Assembly (NCBI GenBank): GCA_019096065.1
Contig: JAGUCH010000001.1
Coordinates: 11,780,001 to 11,844,000 of the forward strand
Direction of reading: 5' to 3'
From: Paracyclopina nana
Lineage: Eukaryota > Arthropoda > Copepoda > Cyclopoida > Cyclopettidae
DNA: 64,000 nt
The position numbers and the translations under genes are program-made. Of this stretch, positions 38,378 to 51,900 are shown piece by piece. The notes beneath the pieces are model-generated. The model made no database searches and was not told the origin of the DNA. It saw only the letters and a program-made list of their open reading frames with translations. How positions within the stretch are numbered: the first letter of the stretch is position 1; every line of letters starts with the position of its first letter.

Positions 38378-41300
38378 TTTTTGGGCTCTTTAAAGCTAAA
38401 AAGTTTAAATGCAATGTTAGAATTTATTTCCTGCTTTTATTTTGTTTTGCTTTACCTTTGCAGGGAAACATGGGCCCTTTTGCTATTGTCAAGTAGTTCT
38501 TGAGCTCTGTTGGGTCTTGGTTCGTCCTTGGAAGGCTTTTATTCTTCAAAAATCATAATTTGCAACTCAAAAATTCTAATTTTGAATTCAGTAACAATAG
38601 TTGAAGGTGTCTGCTGATGGCCGGCTCCAGACTGATTTCGGCAAAATTCCAGATCATTCTTGCTCAGTAGTAGTAATTCAGATTGACTTAATTTTTTATC
38701 AAGGTTTTCTCGTGAAAATGTTCATCTCATGTCATAAAAAATGTTGCTCATTCAGAGCATCCATAAGCTTTGCTCAGCATTCTGGACAAAAGCATGTACT
38801 TGAAAACTACTGCAAAATGGAGAAAACTAGTACTTGCCTCATACTAGTTTGCTACAGAAATCTGCAACATTTACAAAAAAGATCTCACATCGTAAACTTG
38901 CTCCTGCTATAGCCACATACATTTTACGGTTAGCCTCACTATCAAAATCATCTACAAGATCTCCAATATATATCCTACATTTCACTGTTCTATTGAAACC
39001 CTGTTCCTTCATGTCTTAAACTTGTTTAGCCACGGAAATATTTTTCCTAGTTGGGGATCCCTTGTTTATGAGGCTCATCCATTGCTCTCTCTCTCTCTTT
39101 TGGTCGGTCTCATACTCATAAAGTTGCGGCCGACTTTTGACCTCAGGTGCTGCTGCACTCGGGCAATCCTTTAATCCTGGTCTGTCACAAATCCGCAAGA
39201 TTGGACCCGTCAGAGGCGCTACTTTTTCAATCTCATCTAGAAAATCCTGCTGATCAAGTGTCCGCATTATTTGTACCAACTTGTCTCGTTTGTCGCTCAG
39301 TCAGACTTGAGCTAGCTGTCCATGCTGACTTTGCTGCTGTTGCCGCTGCTGATGATGATGAGAAAGGGAAGCTTGTCAACCTGCGCGCATTTCTGATGGA
39401 CCATTTTTCATGCGAGGAGGAGTAGGAAAAGTTAAACACCAGTTAGCGGCGGTGTACGAACGGCGTGTGCAATAATTTTGTGAAAACCGTGATCGTTTTT
39501 CGCTCTAGCTAGCCGTAACATCGAGAAAATGAGCACCTAAATTCCCATCTCTGCCATTTTTGACTAATTAACCTCCGAAGTAATTGTATTGGCTAATTGG
39601 CATCCCCGGCCGGAATTTCATCAAGGTGTGAAGAACACAAAGCTCCATTAGTCATTTCTCTGCTGAAATTATTGCTGTCTCTCAATAGATGATCATCATC
39701 AAAGCCCCACCTCTATGAAAAGCGGCTTCCATTGACAAATGGATAGACATCCTGTTCAATCAGGGACGATTTCCTCGAATTATATCGCAAAGGCTGCGAA
39801 GAAGCATAAAGTAGCGCAGTAGCATTATTAGCAAGTATAGCCTAGCTACCGCTGTCGCACCTTTGAGTAATTACTTGCAGTGATGACACTCAATAATTTT
39901 TCTTTGTATCTGATGAGCAATCACCATTTTGATTGCTTTTCTCCTGCAGTCATTAGGATCATGGCTCAATCTCGCTGCTCTCTCCGCGAGCCGTAAAGAG
40001 TTTCTCCAGATTATAGTATTGGTAACTTCATACCGTATTAGTTAGCTATTTCAAGGTTCATCATACCACTAGCGCAGGGGGTGTAGCCAGACATGACACT
40101 CTGGTGGGATTTATGTCCACCATTCCCAGACGATGGCTGTAAATCTTGGCCATCGCGCAGCCGAGAGATCCGACAGGGACTAATCACACAATTCAAAATT
40201 CTTTCCACCCCTTTCTTCGTCAGGTAAACCTATATCTTGACCTGCTGCTAATAAATCAGCTGCTGCTCCCGCTGCTGCTGCTGGATAGGAATCACGATTA
40301 TTTCACAAATGGCTTCAATGCTATAACAAGCAATTCACACAAAGGTCGATTTCTTTTTCAGCAACTTTTGTCTGTAGCATCATTTCGTTTTTAATATGAG
40401 GTTTTGTTAGAGCTCATTGTTGACCGGCGCGATGTGACGCTAAAGCTTTTGAAAATGCCGCCAGGGGGCGCTGCAAAGTTGGAGTGTAACTTTCATGATT
40501 GAATGGCTTCTTTTTCAGTAAAAAACACGCCATTATCCAAAATAAATCAAGAGTAAAGGTACTTCAGGCCAAATAATCATAATAAGACTTCATTGATTTT
40601 CGGAAATGCTGCAGGTTTTTGGGCTAATTCTGTAAAAAGACAATGGAATCCTGAGCTCGAGTTTTTGTTGTAATGTGAGCTTTATCTATTATTAATTAAC
40701 TTTGCGCAGTGGCGATACACTAACCAATGATCGTTTAGAGAGGTGGTGTTATTGCTAGTTGAAAACTGAAACCAATACCCCGGCTATATAGAGTGAAATA
40801 TCTTTATATAAGCCAATTTCTGCAGATTCCTATTGGAATCTTTTAGGATTTTATCTAAATAACTAAAATTAAGGAAAGTCGGGCCGAGCCTATGTGTATT
40901 CAGGCTATGGGTTTTTACGAGCCAAAAAATGTTACGGACTTTATCGGGCCTAAATGAAATCCACAATAAGCCATTGGAGTGACAAACTTTTTCGCTAGAT
41001 GGCGCTTTTAGGGCAAGTATATTTGAGAAAAATGTCGGGCGCGAAAATTGTCACGTGATCACGAGCGGCAATTTGATTGGCTGATCGGCGGAGCCAGGCT
41101 AGAAAAATTTGGTTTCAACCATGAAAAGCTTGGAAATTTGCGTGAGTTGCATACGGTTTTATGGCTCGAAAGGGTGCCATTTTATCCATAGAATATGTCA
41201 TATTAATACAGCTTTTAGTATTAGTGCACCAAAAGCCAAAAAATAGCACATTTTTGATCGCCTATGTAGCGCAGCCATGTCAAATGTACTGGGCAAAGTT

Positions 41301-41698
41301 GCCGGGCTAGATGGCGCATGGAATCTAGTGACTTAGCGCCTTTGGCTTATTCTTCTGAGTAAATCTTTATAAGAAGCACTTTTTCTTATGATATACGCCT
41401 ATTTTACATGGTTTTGATAATGCAGGAAAACTTAACTATCTTCTTCAGCATTTTGCTCGAAAAGGTATATTTGGTTTACCACATAACCCAACCAGAAGTG
41501 TTCCCAAGTTTTCTGAAAGTTATTGTAACGTGTTAGCACTCCTTCGTTTTACCCATGTTGAGTTTATGTCGTTATGTACAATGAACTTCCGTATTCACAA
41601 TGTAAAATAGTGAATAAAATCGAAGGTGACCACTGACCAGAAAAATTGTTGTTTTCGATATTACCTAGGTGTCAAGGCAATTAATGTTATTACATATA

Positions 41699-42277
41699 CA
41701 GTCTGTTTCAGAGAATTCTACGCACTTTGAAATCAAAAGTTTGTGTTACGGATTTGAGAAACGCGGTACAAAATGGATATCGTTGGAAAGCTTGAATCTT
41801 TTGCCATATGCTTTGTAGCAGTGAAAATCACAAAATAAAAGTAAAAAAGATTAGAAAATTAAACTTTTCCGCGGCAACTTTTTTAGAGCAAAATTGCAAT
41901 TTTTAACCTACTGAATGAAACTAAAATCAAGTATTTTCATAATAAAGTCAAAATCACCGATGAACCATTTTTTATTTTAATTCTGAGAGGAACAATTAAT
42001 CCTTTATTGCAAAAAAGACAACCTCAAAAGTCGCAATTTTGACCAATTTGAAATGTGTGCATTGCAAAAAAATAGAAAAAATGGGTGCCATTTTTGAGTG
42101 CTTTTTTATTCTAGGCTTTTAATGCAAATCTTAATTAATTTTTATCAAAAGTGATATTAATAAAAAAGAAGACCAGAGTTTCAAGGTTTCCAGAAATATC
42201 CATTATGTCTAGCATTTATCAAATCCGTAACACAAACTTTTGATTTCAAAGTGCGTAGATTTCTCTGAAACAGACTG
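41699..42277. mobile_element. Tc1/mariner-like MITE (579 bp, about 60-bp TIRs, TA target site)
   Basis: The left end CAGTCTGTTTCAGAGAAT at 41699 is preceded by TA. The right end, at 42277, is the reverse complement and is followed by TA. The inverted repeats extend about 60 bp with one or two mismatches, through GTGTTACGGATTTGA. The interior is AT-rich and non-coding. The TA duplication fits a non-autonomous Tc1/mariner-class element. A small relative with the similar end CAGCCTGATTCAGAGAATT lies at 61805-61881. Confidence 0.85.
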
Positions 42278-45200
42278 TATAAAACATATAAGTTTCACCA
42301 AGGTTTTTTTCTGGCGTATAAGGGCTCAGATTTTCTGGCTGGGAATCCAGAGCATTTTTTTTCAGATTTTAAACATTTTTTTGAATTTTAAAAAATGTCT
42401 CTTGGGTAACTAAAATGGCTTCGGGCTTTTATGACTTTGTAAAAATCGGCCCGGGCGGGCTCCGACACAGGTCTTATTTTACTAGGGTCAGAAATTGTTA
42501 TCGGGCTTTCGGGCTAGGGCCTGAGCTCGATGCACTTGTATGCGTACGACCATTAGGGATTTCTGAGACTAACAGTGCAGAGTAGCAGCACAAAACGGTT
42601 CGACACTCAAATTGCGCTTATAAATTATTTTCAAAACGTGGCAAATGATCACAATTATCTTTTTTTAAATAAATACAGCGAGATGCACTAATTGTAAAGA
42701 AACATGCATCAGCAACCTTAGTATGCCCTTATCATAATTATACGTGAAACATGCTTGTCCTAGCAGAGTGACGAGCGTTAAAATTGAAAAAAAAATCGGC
42801 TAAATCATTATCACAGCTTTTGGATTAAAGATTCTTGGCGTTCGTTTGAGATTGAGTTTGACTGTTAAGACACTACTTTTCCCCTTCTTTTGGCACTTTC
42901 ACGTCGGCCCAAACTTTGGTGTCACATCCAGAAGAGTCAATTACTCTCTCTTACTTCCAATCAAGAGCAGCAGTAGGAAATTTATGGCCGTCAATCCTCG
43001 TCGTGGTCTTTTGAAAAAGTTCTTGCCCTGAAATGCGACAGGGGATTTGATAATGGGCCATAAAGCAGTGATTTATGGATGAAAACGTTCGAGTCGTCAC
43101 GCGAAGCACCAAGACAATATCAACGGTAAAATGGAAAAAATTCGGGAAATCACCGCCATTAATCACAAGATCCGCCAATTGTCGCTTCACTTTGAAGGTT
43201 TCACTTCCAAAGACAGATCGCAATGCGTTGGCCACTCCACGCAACCTCGCTCATGTTGCCTTTTCGAAGGCGTCATCAGTCAAAACACTGCCAGACTGGT
43301 TAAAAGGGACTTGAATGGCAATCAAGATGGCGGCCTCTTCAACTGTGGATGTGGTAATTTCCATTTCAAGAAGAAGAAGAAGTGTTGGTTATCTGCTGTG
43401 AGAAAAGAGGTGAACGCACTTGACGAGGAGGAGCATCTGGCATATAAAATATCACCTTTTGATGTGTCACGATTGCAGTTATGGAGCTCGCGGCTTCATT
43501 TTACATTAAAAAGTTCCCTTATGAAAAGCAAATGGAGCCATATCGTGATATGCTTCAAAGAGACCTCGGAACAATCAAAGTTTGGCTGCAGCAGCATCGA
43601 GACAACAATGATCATGCTCCTAATGGGCAGTGTCATGGTGAGCTCCGAAATGAGATTCATCCAATATACTATTTTGATATGAAGCTAGGAGGTGTCGGGA
43701 GGCCATAAACATGCCAAAACGCGCAGTGCGCGCGCGTTGCTTTTCTCATCTCATTATTATTACAGGGTTTTGTGTGGACGTTGATTTATGGAGCAGAGCT
43801 GCTGCTGCTGTTAGAGCTGGTCGTTCGGTGGCGGCATTTTTTGGTAGATCTCAATGATCACATATTTGGTCTGCCAGCTCTGGCCAAATTGACACTGATG
43901 AACGGGTGATCCGTCCAGATCAATCCATCAAAGCGATCTTTGTGTCATCTCAAAAATGCCTTGTGACACTGTCCATTTATCAAGCCCTCAAGTGTCCGCA
44001 GGACCAACTTACGGCATTTCTTTAACCATTTCTTTTTCCTTCTCTAGCAACAATAATCTCGAATTTTATTCTATGGCGGGCGCTTCAAAAAGACTCACTT
44101 TTAATAACAGCTACTGCTCTCTTAAGCACCGAATGTATGCATCAATAGAATTGCGAAAAAAGCTCGGATGCTTTTGGATAAGGGTGTCCTCAGCGTGCAT
44201 TTCCAGATCTTAGACCATTGAGCAGCAAGCTTGCATTTGATTTATGAAGGCGTGTTGATGTGGTCCTGTCAGTTTCAGACTGACTGATGGTTGCTGGGTG
44301 ACAGCTTTTATCTAGGCCACCATGATTTGTAGCCTTTGTTAAGAGCCCTCAAGGAGCCTTCATCATTTTCGGGCAAGGCCATGTGATCTGAACCTGGTAG
44401 TGGACAACAACAAATGCAACAACATCAAATTGCTCATCATCAAGGAGGAGAAGAAAGCAGAGATGAAAGAAAGAAGCTGCTGTCAACAACAGATGACACT
44501 GTCGAGTCTTCTCTCACAAGAAGAGGACATTAAGATATGTGACATTGCACGATACTACTTGTATTATATTGTTCTCTTTCATTTCCGGACCAGATCTATC
44601 TTCCATGATGATGGCAGCATCACCATTAATCCACCAGGAGCCATAATAGGTCAAGCTGGCATAAGAACAATTCAGCCCTCATGCATATATGGCAGATTTT
44701 TTTCAGCTCACTTTCCTCCATACACCACGTACGGGGCACATGGCTTTTGTCTAGAAAAGGGGTAATAATTATGGGACTTTCTCCTTCCTTTTCTGTCCTC
44801 AACCAGGACCAGGTCGTCAAGTTTGGCTTTGATCTTGGCCAGTAAGCTAAAGCTAGCGTTTGAAGTGTCAACGCCAGACTCACACAACTAATTTCCTACA
44901 TTTCACGTCGGGTTGTCGAGCAAACCTGTGCTGCTTGTGTCACTATCCTGGTCCAACTCAATCTTCTGGCCGTGGCAAGCATCAGGCTTCTTTTTTCCAC
45001 TTGATCAGAGTTGAACTTTCCTTCTTTGAGCCTGTCCACTCGCTTGGAAAGCCCCAAATTTGCAGCTTTGTTTTCCACTCATCCATGAGACGATCATGGC
45101 GAAATTGCCAGCATGAATCCCAGAAAGCCAAGGAGTAATAAAAGAAAGTAGTGCAGCATCGCATCAGCTGACCATGTATAATAAATAGCGCAAAACTCGA

Positions 45201-48200
45201 ATCCAGTAGCGATCCCCTAAAAGGCTAATGATCCATCTTGGCCCCCTTAACTTTGTGATAGATAGCAGGAGAAAAGTTATAATGGCGCACTTGCTCAATC
45301 AAAAGCTGTCGACTTTTTGTGGATCCCTGCGCGCTAATCCATATCTCATGCTGGTCATCAGACATCAGCTTCAAAAAATCGTGGAGAGAGATGGAGAAAC
45401 CTCCCCAGCCCATGATCCATTACAATTGTTTTACGGCTTTCTCGTGTTCCCTGTCAGCAGTTGTTGACCCTTACTGATTTTGATGCGCGCTACGTCCAAC
45501 TGATCTCTTTTGAATAGCGCTGCTGGAACGGCAGAGCTACCAGATTGGCTGCACTGTAGTTCTGGCTTGAGAACCACGCGGCTCGTTCCATCACTATTGT
45601 ATATATGAGAAAGCTTGGCGGTTCGCAGTTTGTCATAAGTCAGTCGGTTTGTGACATTTGAGATTACCCGAATGTCGGGATGGCCAAGATTTATATGGTC
45701 ATAACCAATGACATATGTCTGCCTTTACTCGACCTGGCGCTCCACGTACACAAAACTTAGCGGCCATAAAGAATATATAGATCTGCTGCAGAAGCAACCT
45801 CGTAAATCCTACGCAAGATACTACAGCAGTATGATAGCAGCAAAAATTCGTCAAAATCAAGGCATCTTTGGTGGGGAAAAGTGCTTTTGCACCAAACCTC
45901 CATCCTGTGACGCTCCTCCAAAATTCCTATCAACTTTCAGAGCGCGCGGGGCTTTTTGTGTAACCGTAGAACCGTAGAAAGTTCATTACCAGTAATCAAA
46001 TTAAGCCAGAGCAGCTTTCTTAATTACAAACTTTGTAGTAGCTGTAGCAGCATCAGAATTTTTTGGCAATACCATCCAGAACAGCAGTAGCAGCATCAGA
46101 AGCAAGGCGAGATTTATAACGGTCATTACTGGTGATATATCTCTGCTTTTTCGCCGCAGGACCTGCATCTACCCGTCATAACCAGAGAGACATGGTGAAA
46201 GCCCTGGCACACTGGACTTTCCAGCTCCTTTTTCACCTACCTAGCTTGCACAACAATTAAATTCCTAATGGAGCCCATTTTTTCCACTCCTTCTAGAGAG
46301 GGTGAGACTAACTCCAAAGCACTACATCTGTGGATCATCACAAGTAGGATTGACTGCAATTAGGGCTTTCCTATTCTCTGGCCAGTGTGTCGGCTTCAAC
46401 AAGCATATGACAGACAGTTTCAATGCGCAAAATATGCAGCAGCAATCAAAGCAGCCTTCAAACGAGCTCCTTTTGAGTAGATCTTGATAGGAAAGTCGAA
46501 AAAAGTCTCAGCATAATTATGCGGAGCAGAAAGCCTCTGATGATGGACATTTATAGCAATAGCAGGCGAGTTGAGTCACATCCCACCGATAAATTGTATT
46601 TTGGGCTGACAGCTGAAATGGCCATGATCCTCCTCGACTACTTTTGTACATCCGTGAGCTCACATGCCAACAGATTTGACGTCAAAGTCACGGAATCACC
46701 GCTGCTGCCATAGCTGCCAACCAGAAGCTTTTCCCCATATCCCCGCTTCATGGCTATACTATGTGCTGAATACAAATTGCTAATTTTCCTCTTCTTGTTC
46801 ACCAATGTCGCCGAGCTCTTCTTCTTGCAACTTGAGAAACACGAGAAAAGTTCTTCTTCTACACCACCCAGAGATTAGAAAGCGATTCAAAGATGCTTCT
46901 TCTGTTGGAGTAGTAGCACTAAAGCACAACCAGGCTAGCTTTCTTTTAAAGTGTCGCCTTGCGCCTTTTTAAAAATACAATATCAAAGTGGCCAGTCTCT
47001 CAACTTGGCTGGATTTCACAAAATGTCAATTTCAAACGGAGAAAAATCCCATCTGCCCTTTTAGCCTGCGAATAATTTTATGGCCAGCGTAGTAAATTGG
47101 GAAAATGTTTTTTGATACGCCAACCCCCTTTTTTTAAACCATAGATAAAACAATATGTAAAACGTCTCTGCCTAGGTTTGACACTTTGACTGACGTTTTT
47201 TGTGCTTTCGGATCAAAAGTAACATTCAAGTTTGATTGATTGCTGCTCGAATTGTGACGGATGTCAATCAAGACCAAGAGAAAGCATTGATTAAGGAAAC
47301 CCACTTAAACGCAACAATTAACCAAAACTCTCGCAACCTCTGCAGACAAAAAGGATTTTTCTAATATAGTTAGCTTAGATCCCTAATTTTGGCACATTAA
47401 GAAATTTTCTACGAGCAAAAAGATATTCATGCTTGTCCATAGGTTATTTTCTTGGTTCAAGCATATTGTCATAACTAAAAAATGCTAGAAAAATTGGAGA
47501 TGGTATCTAAAAATAGGCTCGCGTGAATTTCGTTTTTTATGCCTCAATTTTTATAGTGCTTTAATAGGATGAAAAATAAGTAAATTAGTTGCTCACCCTG
47601 TATGTCCTTAGGGTGAATTCCTCAGGGCTGTTTACACCGTCCTGGATTAGTTAAGTGGCACTGCTGCGGTCAGCTCTCAGCGTGAAACCGCAATTCACAC
47701 CCACCCTCAGCTATTCTTTTGTCTGATATCAATCTTCTATGCAAACAAACGGATTGACACGCCTACTTGAACAAAATTTGTGCCCTCAGGGCACCCAAAT
47801 GTTGCCCCAGGCTACAATATGTTTTCTCAAAGGGTGAATTGGCTCTCCAGGAGGTCACTTGACCATCAACAAGAGGTCAGCTTATCTCTAATTGAGCGGA
47901 AAAATTCCACCGAAATTGCCCAGTTACTCACTTTCAGTTTCACTGAATGGGTGTCCATTTGCTAAGGTTTGCTGGATTTTCACTAGCCTGTCGCTAGCTA
48001 GGACGCTAACTTAAACTTTACAGCTGATTACACTGCTCGTATTCCGGCAATTGGGTCATGTTTAAAGTAGAGCACTAGACTTTGATGAGTTGAACGATCT
48101 CAAAACTCAGTTCACGAAAACAGGCTAAAGTTGGCCGGCCGGTCTACGATAGCACGACATCTGCCCATTTTTGTTCCAGCCAGGCCCATCCACCAAGGCA

Positions 48201-48927
48201 TGCCTTGACGCAACTTTTTTTAGCCTCACGCAACCAAGATTCTGTCATTAGTTGGAGGGCGCCACCGTAGTCCGAGTAAATAAAAATAAGTGCTAAGTTC
48301 AAAATCAGATTCTGTCTCCGCTTGGCTCGCATGAAGTTGAGGGCACGCTAGTGAATCATGCGAGTGACGTATTTTAAAATTCGAGCTACCAGATTTGGCT
48401 TTTCTCCGACAAATTTGCCCTTATTTGGCTCTTTCTATAAGTGACATATTTTTTGTAATCAAAAAAGAGTAACTCTGCCTGATTATTTCCACAGAATTCT
48501 ATTTATTCTGTCAGAAGCCCTTCCACAGCCTAGTTAGAGCGTGTGTTTAGCTAATTTCAGCTGGTAGTTCGCTTTACATTCTAGATCATCTTGGTTCCAC
48601 CGTTTATTAAATTATGAGATACTATTTTTTTTATTTGGTATTTGGTAATTTTAGCGAGAAACCAAGAACACCTCAAATTTTCGTTCCGATCGGAGATGCA
48701 TGTAGTTTGAGCTGTTCCTTTGTAAATTTTTTCACAAAAAAGTTAGCTGCCGTTGAGAACGAGATACTCTCGTCAAAATCTGGTGATCTAGTTTAAAGGA
48801 GTAGAGTTAGTCGTGATGTCAACAGCTTATCATTATTTTTACTCAGTTTATGAAGGAGCCTATTTACATCCAACAACAGGATTAGAAAAAAGCTAGGTTT
48901 TTGTGGGCAACCTTTAAGATGGCATTT
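42278..48927. other. Gene-free region between teashirt domain and CFAP43 3' end
   Basis: No supported gene. A 183-codon frame at 43131-43682 has no recognisable domain. GCCATAAA/TTTATGGC occurs at 43058, 43702, 45763 and 47077, with TTTATGGA at 43073 and 43784. It holds the second copy of the 26-bp duplicate at 46761-46786. No poly(A) signal for CFAP43 was assigned with confidence. Confidence 0.5.
46741..46786 (+). repeat. Dispersed duplicate, copy 2 (partner at 36149-36190)
   Basis: Contains the same 26-bp exact block as 36165-36190, in the same orientation 10.6 kb away, with a related CCCCGCTTCATGG lead-in. Confidence 0.7.
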
Positions 48928-51900
48928 TTATCCTAATGATGGGAAAGACTTGTGCATGTAGGTATCCAATTGCTCTTGCAAACTCAGCATTAGCATTTGC
49001 TGTTCCTTGATTTTTGCAATCATCCTGTTCCTCTTTACAATTCTGTGCATTCTTTGGGGCTGCTTGTCAACCAGCTCATACAAAATAGCATCCCTTGAAG
49101 TTTCCCTCTCAGCTTGCAGCTTTGCATTTAATTCTTCCAGCTGTTTTTCCAGTCTTGCATTTTCAGCTTCTTTTTCAGCTGCAGCTGCCTTGATTGCTTC
49201 AGCCGCTTCTTCCAAATGCTTTAGCCTGTTTTTCAAATAGGTCTCAGAGGCTGTGGCTGCTCTATCCAATATGGCATACTCTTGTGCTAAAGTAGGCCTA
49301 TTAATATGCTCTCCAGCTTGCAAAGCATGCCTGCTCTCCTTTGTCAATTTCGTCTGCTGAATTTCTGTCCATTTTGTGAGGAGATCTTCATGCTCCATTG
49401 TTAGCTTCTCTTTTTCCCATTGAAGAAGTCTGGTGCCGCTTCTAAAATCTTTGCTCTCAGTCATAGCAGACAGTTTGGATTCGCCAAGTCTTTGGATGTC
49501 CTGATTGAGCTTGGTGATCATGGATTCAGTTATGAGAATTGATCCTGATAAGTAAGGACTCATCTTCTGTGGTTTCACTTCCAGTTGGCCATGTGGAACA
49601 GCCAATAGAATCTCGGTATTGTTCAGCTTGTAATTCCTGTCTTTTCTCCAAGTCTCTAAATTGGCTGTTGCCTCTTCCAAATCCTGAGCAGCCTTTTCAG
49701 CTATGGCATCCCTCTCACAAACAGCCATGTCAGTCTCATAAATGTCATTGTCAAGGGCTTGGATATTTTCCTCACTTACAATTTTCTTTCTTCTCAGATC
49801 GCACAAATGTTTCCAAGACTCCTCATCCACATTTTCAGGACAGTGGGTCGACCTATCAAGCTCATCAAGAGACATGGCCATTGTCACTCCGGCTGCAGGC
49901 GTTTTCTTGAGCATAGTCCCCCTGAACATGTTGCTCATTCTTTCTAGAGCTGCAGCGATTGACTTTGTCTTCAAGTCTTTGCCAGACCTTGTTGAATATG
50001 AGACTGTGGACATCGAGTCTTGACGGATGTCTTTCTTGGAGCTTGCTAAACCTACATGCTTATCCACCCCAGCTAAAGCTCCTTTTGGTCGCTTTCTGAG
50101 GCATAAGAATATTTGATTAATTATTGCCCAAAGTACCCAAACATGCAATTACCTAAAGCACTTCATTAGAGCTTCCAATTGATTAAATCCCAAGCCAGGA
50201 AATTCTTTTTTGAAGTTCTTTTCGAAGCTTTTGTCGATTTCGTACAATTGGTCTCTCTTTGCCTTTATTTCATCCAGCACTCTCCTCCCGTCAATTAAAT
50301 CTTGATCCGAAGTTTCCTTGTATTCCTCTTTTTCTCGAATTTCATTCCTAGAAAAAAGAAGCTTGTATCTGGTAGCTCTGATTTTGCAGCTGCGCTATCC
50401 AAAAAAGAACAATAGCTCTGTATCTACGATTAAGCCACCTCACTTACAAAAGACTGGATTCTTCTCTGTCGAGCTGGTCTTGAATTGCCATTCTTCTATC
50501 ATACAAAAGTATCTTGAGTTCCTCAGCCAAAATACATTTTTCAATAGCTAGCCTCATCTTGTACAGATCAAGTAGACGAGCATCAAATTGCTCTACAGCC
50601 TCGCGAATCTTACGTTTGAGCTCCACCCTGTCTACCTCCAATTGGCGTTTCCTGATCATCTTCCGCTCACTTTGCTCACTAAGAAGAGCTTCGTATTGCT
50701 CAACCGCGCTGATTTCAGCAGGGGCATAATCGACCATGGACTTTGTAGCCATGAATTCGGGCTGTGCTATATCACCCTCAACTTCAAATTCGCGGCTGGG
50801 CAATGATCTCGTTTTCTTGAATTGCTTCCTTTTAGCCTCAGCAGCTTCTTCATCCTCGATTGGCAGGTCTTCAGGAGCCACTATACAATTCAGCAAAAAA
50901 CATAATTTTTTTCAACTATCGTAAAAAGTATATGTTTTTAAAGTATTCTTCATTTGAATAGTGCTAGCAAGAAGATATTTTGTTAGCAAATAAGAAGGCA
51001 AGCAAATCGACTCGAAATTGATAAGAAAAGTACCCTGAAGAGGAGGCAAATCAAGCTCTGGGTTCTCTTTTGGCGACCACTCCAGCCTCTGTTCAATGCT
51101 ATTCATTTCTTCTTCCTCAAAATTGCCCAATTCAATAAGGACATTTTTCAAAGAGTCCCTCCAATCATTGATCTGATGCATTCTATCCTCTTTGAAATCG
51201 TACAGCTCATCAAACTTTGCGTTGAAATAGCGCTTTAGTTTTCGCACAATTTCCTGAGCAAAATCATTTCAACAAGTGTAGTAATTATTTCAAGTTGTAT
51301 CTTACTTGAAGTATAATAATTTGCTGCTTCGCCTGTCCTCTTGTGGTGACCTCCAATTGAGAATAAGGCATACATGCTGATACATCAACAAACTCGTAGC
51401 TTTTGCTGCCAAAGATTCTTTCATCAAGTGTATCGGGGCCTAAAGGCCTTCCAGGAATGGGTGGCAATTGAGGAACATTACCATGGAGATCCCCGCTAGC
51501 CTTTGCTATTTCTTTTGCTAATTTTCGCTCAGCCAAAACTTCTTCCAGCGCATCCATTTCGTCGAAAGTCATGGGCACCATTGGGTAGTTAGCCACCGAA
51601 ATCGTCTCAGTAATGCCAATGATGCTGCGCCCTTTGACCTCCATATCATCCCACACTTTTTTCCTGATCTTTTGCCCAACTTTTTGTCGGGCTAATTGCC
51701 ATGCTTTCAACTCAAACCTATATGAGGAGTAACATTAGGCTCAACCAGTTTACTCCCATTAATGTTAACACGTTACAAAATTAAGTGCTGCCAGAACGTT
51801 ACCTTAGGTCATCTTCTTTATCAAGGCCCTCGTTGACTCGACGCTGTTGCTCATCCACATCCAATTCAAACTCATGCACATCCATCCTCTCAGATTCTGG

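Larger units (their letters stand above)
31770..41698. other. Gene-free region, candidate regulatory DNA
   Basis: No supported gene; the 165-codon frame at 33490-33987 is unassigned and probably chance. TTTATGGC/GCCATAAA occurs at about 32299, 35776, 36396 and 41158. It contains one member of a 26-bp exact duplication (36165-36190), a palindromic forkhead-like site (37161-37190) and a 22-bp tandem repeat (38299-38377). Confidence 0.5.

Noticed and set aside
43131-43682. 183-codon plus-strand frame
   Set aside because: The longest frame outside the four genes, but no domain and composition like the surrounding DNA; kept only as an unassigned frame.
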